From positions 3,844,001 through 3,908,000 of the forward strand of contig OZ017766.1 of the NCBI GenBank assembly GCA_963969345.1: a DNA stretch of 64,000 nucleotides. The letters are read 5' to 3'. Below are positions 58,501-64,000 of the stretch, one piece after another. Under the pieces are notes generated by a model that saw nothing but the letters and a program-made list of their open reading frames with translations, was not told where the DNA came from and did not search any database. Both the position numbers and the translations under genes were made by a program. This stretch comes from Turbatrix aceti. Lineage: Eukaryota > Nematoda > Chromadorea > Rhabditida > Panagrolaimidae. Position 1 is the first letter of the stretch; every line of letters starts with the position of its first letter.

Positions 58501-61245
58501 AGGTGCCAACAGGGCCCGAAGTTCCCCGCGGGGCCACTTGTCCTCATTTATCTTGGCTGGGACATCGGAGGAGGGAAACAAACGACCGATGTCCGCTCCT
58601 CTCGGATGTGCGCGGCTTATCGACCTTCGCGCGAGGCAGGCCAGGCCGTGCTGATAGCAGTGAAATGGCACATCAGGTGCTTGACACCACCGATTGGCAC
58701 CTTCGAGCTCGGAGATATAGGATTTTATGATTTTACGACCTTTGCTGTCGCATTTTTATTAGTGTTTTTATGTTGTTGATTTGTGGCCCGTATCATTGGG
58801 TTATGGCACGGAGACGGACACTTGCATTTTGCTTGACTGTGGCTTGGCATCAGGTGCTGTGGCTGGGCTGGCCGGGTGTTGTTTCGTGGCCGCCCGTTAA
58901 TTGCTGCCTGGAATCTTGGAGTTGAACCTCTGCGCTTCGCTTGAATCGTTTCTGATCGATCAAACCAGTTTTGTTCCCATATTAGCATCTATAATCGAAT
59001 TTTGTCCATGGGAAAACAGTCAGATCTTATCAAGCTCCAATTACTTTACTCGATGCCTGTTTTTTTATTTTTTTCAAAAAACCAATACTCACTTTTCGCA
59101 TGCGCCCCAGCTGTAAACCTGTTGGCTTTCATCCTCTGTCGCCCGGCTTATGTTTGTTGGTTCATTTTTTCTGCGGTTTGTACCGCCGAGGGCGTTGCCA
59201 TTCGAACAACCTGCCAGATCAGGCAACTGCTCGCTCGCTCACTCGCTATCACCGCCCGCCGGATCCTCGACTTTGACTGGGACTTTGGGGCGCAGTAATG
59301 CAATTTGTTATCCGAACAAGGCCTGTCGCGGGCAGTCGTTTTTACAATGTCGCGACGACGACCGCTTTTTGATGCACTCGGCAGCAGCAACGACCTCGTC
59401 GGGAGCAGGCAGGACGCCGCTTTGATTTGTTTACCTCATGATCCGCGGCGATACATACATCGTGATAAGCGACGGACACGTAGATGCGCTTCCGTAGCGC
59501 CTTTGATGGCGCCGCTTGACTAATTAGGGTCGACACGACGCGGACCGCTGCGATGCAACTCATAGGCAGCCATTGCCGCAGATTAATGGCCATCAACTCC
59601 TTATTTTTTTATTATTATGTATCTGGTCTGGACTGCCTTTCATCTCGTATCTGCAGCTACACTCTTTTTTTAACGGTTATTAGTCTTCAAAATCTGTTCC
59701 TTCTTTTGACCACAGATCCATCAAGAGGCCTTTGTGGCTAGCTTTTGGCTGGCCAGCAGCTCAAGAGTCCTATGCTGCCGGACAACAGGTGTGTTTTACG
59801 GAAGACCCAAAAAGTACCGGTGCTGGCTGTAAATTTCCGTTCTGCTTTGATCACGGATGCATTGACTCAATTTTTATGACCCTAAAAGTCACCGGTCTCG
59901 AACCCGCAACAATTGCGAATTGACCGAAGCCTGCGCGTTGGACAACGACAATTACCGTGCTTTTTACGATCCATAATGATGATTGGGGCTCGGCTTCATA
60001 ACTGTCTGCCCGGGCCGGTACGCGTCATGATTTACTGTGTTTCTTTTTATAGCGGGCGCATCCACATCCGCAGCACGCGTCCTCCAGGTGACAATCGCGT
60101 TAACGCCGCGCGGTGCGTGTATCGGACCTTTTCTGCCCTGCCCCGGACTGACTGACGACCACGGACGGGTCCACGGGTCATTCCGCTTGAGTTGAACCGT
60201 CTTGAGTCTCTCTTTTTTGTCCGCAAAGAACACAGCGCCCTTTGTCTTTGACTCCGACGGCCAAGAACGTTCCTGACGCGTGCCAGCGCCAAATTGGCCC
60301 ACTCTCGCCAGGTGGGTCGACCTCCTCCTACCTCCTTGGTCCGAGAGTCATGGTGCAAACAATACACTCACCCATCGCCATCCACCTCGGTGGATAGAAA
60401 CAATCGCCGGCACTCGCTCCGACCTCGACTCATCCGGATTATCCTCTGGTTGTTCCAATTGTGCCAAAAACAACCCTACACGCCCCCGAGGACGCCAGCC
60501 AGCCGGTCATTGCCGTGTTTAGCCGTGCAAATGAGTTTTGCGTGTTAAGCCGTGGGTAAACTTGTTGATTTGCCCACCCGGGATCGCCCTACCTGCCTGT
60601 TCTGCTCTCTTCCGCGCTTGCTTGCTTGAAAAATATAAAACAGAGGGGCGGAGCGCAGTCAGTCTCGGCCGCGACCGGCGTCCGCCCCGCCGCATCGTTA
60701 CGCCGTTCCCAGCCTTGTCCTGCGCTCGCTGGAAGTGGTCACACCCTGTCGAACAGTCATGCCCAGATTTTGTCGCGTCCGTTGTTTCATTATCTGTTTT
60801 TGATTTTGATTTCGTGCACTTACTTACGCCTGTTTTTGTACATATTTACTCATTAGTGTTTAATTTTTCAATTTTCACCCTTTTGCATCCGGTTTTTGCA
60901 ATTTGTTGCGTGCAGCTTGATTTATCGCGTCATTTTGTTCGCATTTGATTCAATCTGCCGTTACAGACCCCCAGCCACCCCGAAGAAGCACTCCCACCGC
61001 GATTGACTGACTCCCGACTTTCGTGCCGAACCGAAGAATGCTCCGCATGCCCGTCTTCTCGGTTGCTGGCTCAACGACTTTGTCTCTGACAACTGGTTAC
61101 TGTTAATTGACTGTCTGCTTCGCTGTGACCGTCTTTCGAAGCGATAATCCCCTCTTTATCGCTCCCGGCTTCCGAGGCCCCAGTTTTCCCTGTTTTTTTG
61201 CTTCTTCTGGCGACGATCGATCATCCGTCGACGGTGGTCATCCCC
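55551..61245. other. 5.7 kb gene-poor region upstream of the Eph receptor
   Basis: No gene could be built. The sequence is rich in T/C tracts, with CAGGTG/CACCTG cores (near 57838, 57880, 58500, 58676, 58852, 60086 and 60311) and TTAAT/ATTAA sites. It plausibly contains regulatory DNA of the Eph receptor gene, but this is inference. Confidence 0.4.
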
Positions 61246-63021
61246 ATGCATCACCCCACGAGGAGGAGAATGCTCTGCAGGAGTGCCGTCGTCATCCTCA
61301 TCCTCTTCCTGCCATTTGTGACTTCTGAGAAAGGTTGGTCGTTTTTTTACCGGGCACAAACAACTTTTGCGCGTATGTAATATTTCATATTTCGTGCTCA
61401 CATGAGCCTGCCTAGCGACGAGTCAAACTTTTTCCGCAAACTTCGCGATGGACTAAATTAATGCAAAATTGCATAGGATAGCGGGCCCGAACACATCCAA
61501 AATCAAAGGATGTGTCGTCGGGGCTGGCGAGAGGCGTCAAGATGAGTGACCGCGTTGTTTCTGCGCGTTTGACAGATTTCGCATGTCAGCTGTTGACACT
61601 CTCGTTTCCGTCGGGTGGATCTGCTGCACCTGCCCCTGCCCGAGGGCACCCGTCGGTCGAGCTGCGAAATCTGACGCGTAGCAAGTACAACACAGGCGAC
61701 AAATGTGCCCGCTTATGTGTGTTTGGCTAGTTTATGAGGGATTTTGGAAAAAAGTGATTTACGACCGATACAGACCCGGTCTTACCGCACCATCGATCAT
61801 GCATGTAGTTTGCCCGGCGGAAATTAGCTCGCAATTTACGCGAAGACGGGGATTGCTGCTGTCAAGTGGTCACGGCACCCCAAAATGTCGCGAAACAAAG
61901 CCGGGGCTGAAAGTGTGGGAATGAACGCCGTCGCAGAGGGGTAAACACTCGAGGGCAGCGGGATTTGTATGCATAATTCACAGCTCACTAAAAAGGGTTT
62001 AACTTTGTTTTAAAATGGCTAAAATCGAAGATACGGCTTTTTTTTACAATTTCATACTAGTGGATTTTGTGCGCTCAAAAACACTGGCTGCCGGCGAAAA
62101 AACACAGCAGCGTGGCGCAGCGGAAGCGCGCGAGGCCCATAACCTCGAGGTCGGTGGATCGAAACCACTCGCTGCTAGTGCTTTTTTTTAACTCTGCAAT
62201 TTTTTAGCTTACATTCTGAACACACTCAACGCAACCGTCGAACTCGATTGGAGAACCGTAACCAATGTAGACGGTGAAGATGGAGTAAGCTTTTTTGTGG
62301 TCTTGAAATATTGGAGTGAAATGTCATTTTTTTCAGTGGCTCGAAGAGACATACCGCTCCGAAGAAGACGGCCTCAACCACCAGGCGTTTTCTGTGTGCA
62401 ACGTGGAGCACAAAGACCCCGACAACTGGCTGCTTGTGCCGCGGCTGGCCCGAGGCGAGGCGAATCGTGTCTTTATCGAGGTAAAATTCTCGATGCGCTC
62501 CTGTGCAGAGATGCCGGCGTATTCCCGGGCGTGCAAGGAGACGCTCCGGCTCTACGCTCGACCCGCAAGCCTCACCGACGAGTTGGACGGCGAGCGATGG
62601 CAGGACGACCCTCACTGGCTCCTCGTCGATACCATCGCCGCGACGTCGTCCGAGAAGGCGCGCAGCTACACGCAGACGACCAGCTTCGCCACCAACGCCT
62701 CGCACGTCTTCTTCGCGTTCCGCGACAGCGGCGCGTGCTCGTCGCTGCTCTCTGTCAAAGTTTTCTACCAAATCTGCCCGTCTCAGACCGTCGACTTTAC
62801 CTTCCTGCCCCGCACGGTCTCTGGCTCGGACCTGCATTCTGTCGTCAGCGTGCCCGGCAAATGCGTGGCCAACGCGGCGCCTCAGCCGGGCATGCTGGTG
62901 CCTGCGACGTCGATCTGCCGCGCCGACGGCCGCTGGGAGCAGCTAGCGACGTCGTCTTCGGCTGCAGGCTGCGAATGCAACGCTGGCTACGTCGCCGTCG
63001 CAAACGAAAGCATGTGTTCTG
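61246..63021 (+). CDS. vab-1: Eph receptor tyrosine kinase, 5' part (partial gene)
   Basis: Exons 61246-61333, 62208-62284 and 62337-63021; further exons lie beyond the window. Exon 1 gives a signal peptide (MHHPTRRRMLCRSAVVILIL, then FLPFVTS), and its phase joins exon 2 in frame; an inner ATG at 61270 is an alternative start. Exons 2 and 3 encode the ephrin-binding domain: VELDWRTV, FSVCNVEHKDPDNWL, RVFIEVKFSMRSCAEMPAYS, RACKETLRLY, DTIAA and FFAFRDSGACSSLLSVKVFY, then QICP. The start of the Cys-rich region follows (PGKCV, CRADGRWE, GCECNAGYVA). These are diagnostic Eph features. The receptor binds membrane ephrins at cell contacts. C. elegans has one Eph gene, vab-1, hence the symbol. Intron 1 (874 bases) holds a tRNA gene. 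The next exon is more than 970 bases away. Confidence 0.9.
62106..62177 (+). tRNA. tRNA-iMet: initiator tRNA-Met (CAT)
   Basis: This 72-base cloverleaf has acceptor stem AGCAGCG/CGCTGCT, anticodon loop CCCATAA (anticodon CAT), a T-loop with ATCGAAA in place of TTC, as in eukaryotic initiator tRNAs, and an A at position 1. The internal B box is GGATCGAAACC. A run of eight T (62182-62189) gives a Pol III terminator. It lies in intron 1 of the Eph receptor gene on the same strand. Confidence 0.95.
62182..62189 (+). terminator. Pol III T-run terminator of tRNA-iMet
   Basis: Eight consecutive T begin five bases after the tRNA end. Confidence 0.8.
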
Positions 63022-64000
63022 GTGAGTTTTTTTTTGAATGATCGGGTTTTCTTGAAAAATTCATCCTTCGTCTTCGTTTTATTTTTATTTTTTTGGATAA
63101 CTTATGGGTTGTTTTTGCAAAAGGGCGAAAAAATAACGAGCATGTGTTGAAAGGCGAATTTCATACGGTCCACAAAGTTTGTTCTTCCTGCTAATGTGCG
63201 AAATCTGACTCCTACGCAAAGGTGCGATTTTTTGTGAATGCACTGCGGTGATCCAGTTTCACCGCGCCCTTCTCCTCTCCTCCGAGCGAGCCAGCCGTTT
63301 GTTTTGGCGGGAGCAGGCGCTGTGACCGGCCACCACCTTTTCATTATGCTCATTAACTTGTTCAAGGCTCTGTTCATTGTCAGAAATTATAAGCAGCCGC
63401 GCGGGAAGAGGGCAAAAACAATGCACCCCGACAAATTACATATTAGCTCTTCCTTTGACGGCGTCCTGGTCAAAAGCGGCGTGCTCCGGCATTTTCGGGC
63501 TTTGCAAGCGGAAAAGGAACGGCGAAGCGACAGGGGTGGTCTCTGGCCACACACGTAGCCCGTCTTTTTGACGGAAGGCAGGCTCATTAAGTTTTATGAG
63601 ATGGCCGCCGGGATCTCAAGCACGCTGCCTTGCCCGCCGGCCAGCCCGGCAGGCCAGTTGATGCGCCGAGGTGATAGGACTAATTTCGGGCACTGACTTT
63701 GAAGACGAACATGCCGGCAGGCGATTTAATGAATTCTCGAGAGTCTTGTGAACGCATAAAAACGCGCACACACGAGTTGGAAGCAAGCAATTTTGTCGCT
63801 TTTCAATTTTGGCATTTTGTGGACGACGGCTGCCTGCTTTGTTCGTCGCCACACGCGATGGATGTCCGTTCAATTGTTTCAACCGACTTGCGAAAAAGGG
63901 ACCGGCCGCCACCGCCGCAGCAGAGTGACCAAGCAAGCAACGCATGGCACATTCAGGCGACAGACGGCAAATATTGGCCTCGTTTATCCGATACAATACC
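63022..64000 (+). other. start of a long Eph receptor intron
   Basis: It begins with a GTGAGT donor right after the Cys codon context. No exon in matching phase was seen before the window ends. Confidence 0.55.

Overview
The window is nuclear DNA of a nematode, most likely a chromadorean. The evidence is an exact copy of the 22-base SL1 spliced leader (43566-43587), many 41-70 base introns with GTAAGT-type donors and TTTCAG acceptors, splice acceptors lying one to about 20 bases upstream of start codons as expected for trans-splicing, and a seven-transmembrane receptor of the nematode Sre/Sra type. Species cannot be decided from the sequence. Gene models below were built by hand from frame continuity across GT-AG introns. 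No transcript evidence was available.

Layout. 0.7-6.2 kb: a small basic ORF and an unrecognised five-exon gene on the plus strand, convergent with an unrecognised five-exon gene for an acidic, Ser-rich, helical protein of 1155 aa on the minus strand. 8.4-9.1 kb: an EXPERA-domain membrane protein. 9.7-13.9 kb: two tandem core-2/I-branching glycosyltransferases (GT14) with identical exon structure. 13.9-16.5 kb, minus: a membrane-anchored EGF-type growth factor. 21.7-26.5 kb: a PTB-SH2 adaptor. 27.0-28.2 kb: a chemoreceptor. 29.2-30.2 kb: a Gly/Met-rich membrane protein. 31.0-31.7 kb: a secreted Cys protein. 32.2-33.8 kb: a Tc1/mariner-type foldback element. 35.9-36.8 kb: an aquaglyceroporin. 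37.3-40.3 kb: a UDP-glycosyltransferase whose signal-peptide exon is interrupted by a 1.29 kb inverted-repeat element. 40.7-46.5 kb: four tandem LRAT-family genes, with the SL1 copy between the second and third. 54.5-55.6 kb, minus: an ETHE1 persulfide dioxygenase. 61.2 kb to the end: the 5' part of an Eph receptor with an initiator tRNA-Met in its first intron.

About 40% of the window is gene-poor: 16.5-21.6, 46.5-54.5 and 55.6-61.2 kb. These stretches border or lie inside signalling genes (adaptor, EGF ligand, Eph receptor) and may hold regulatory DNA or unrecognised exons; I could not build genes in them.

Functionally the window mixes unrelated genes: signalling (EGF-type ligand, PTB-SH2 adaptor, Eph receptor), lipid, glycan and detoxification enzymes (LRAT-like, GT14, UGT, ETHE1) and membrane transport. 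The most notable points are the transposon-split UGT, the genomic SL1 copy beside a template-switch-like inverted repeat, and the LRAT array with a shared uncharacterised N-terminal domain and an apparently converted catalytic exon.
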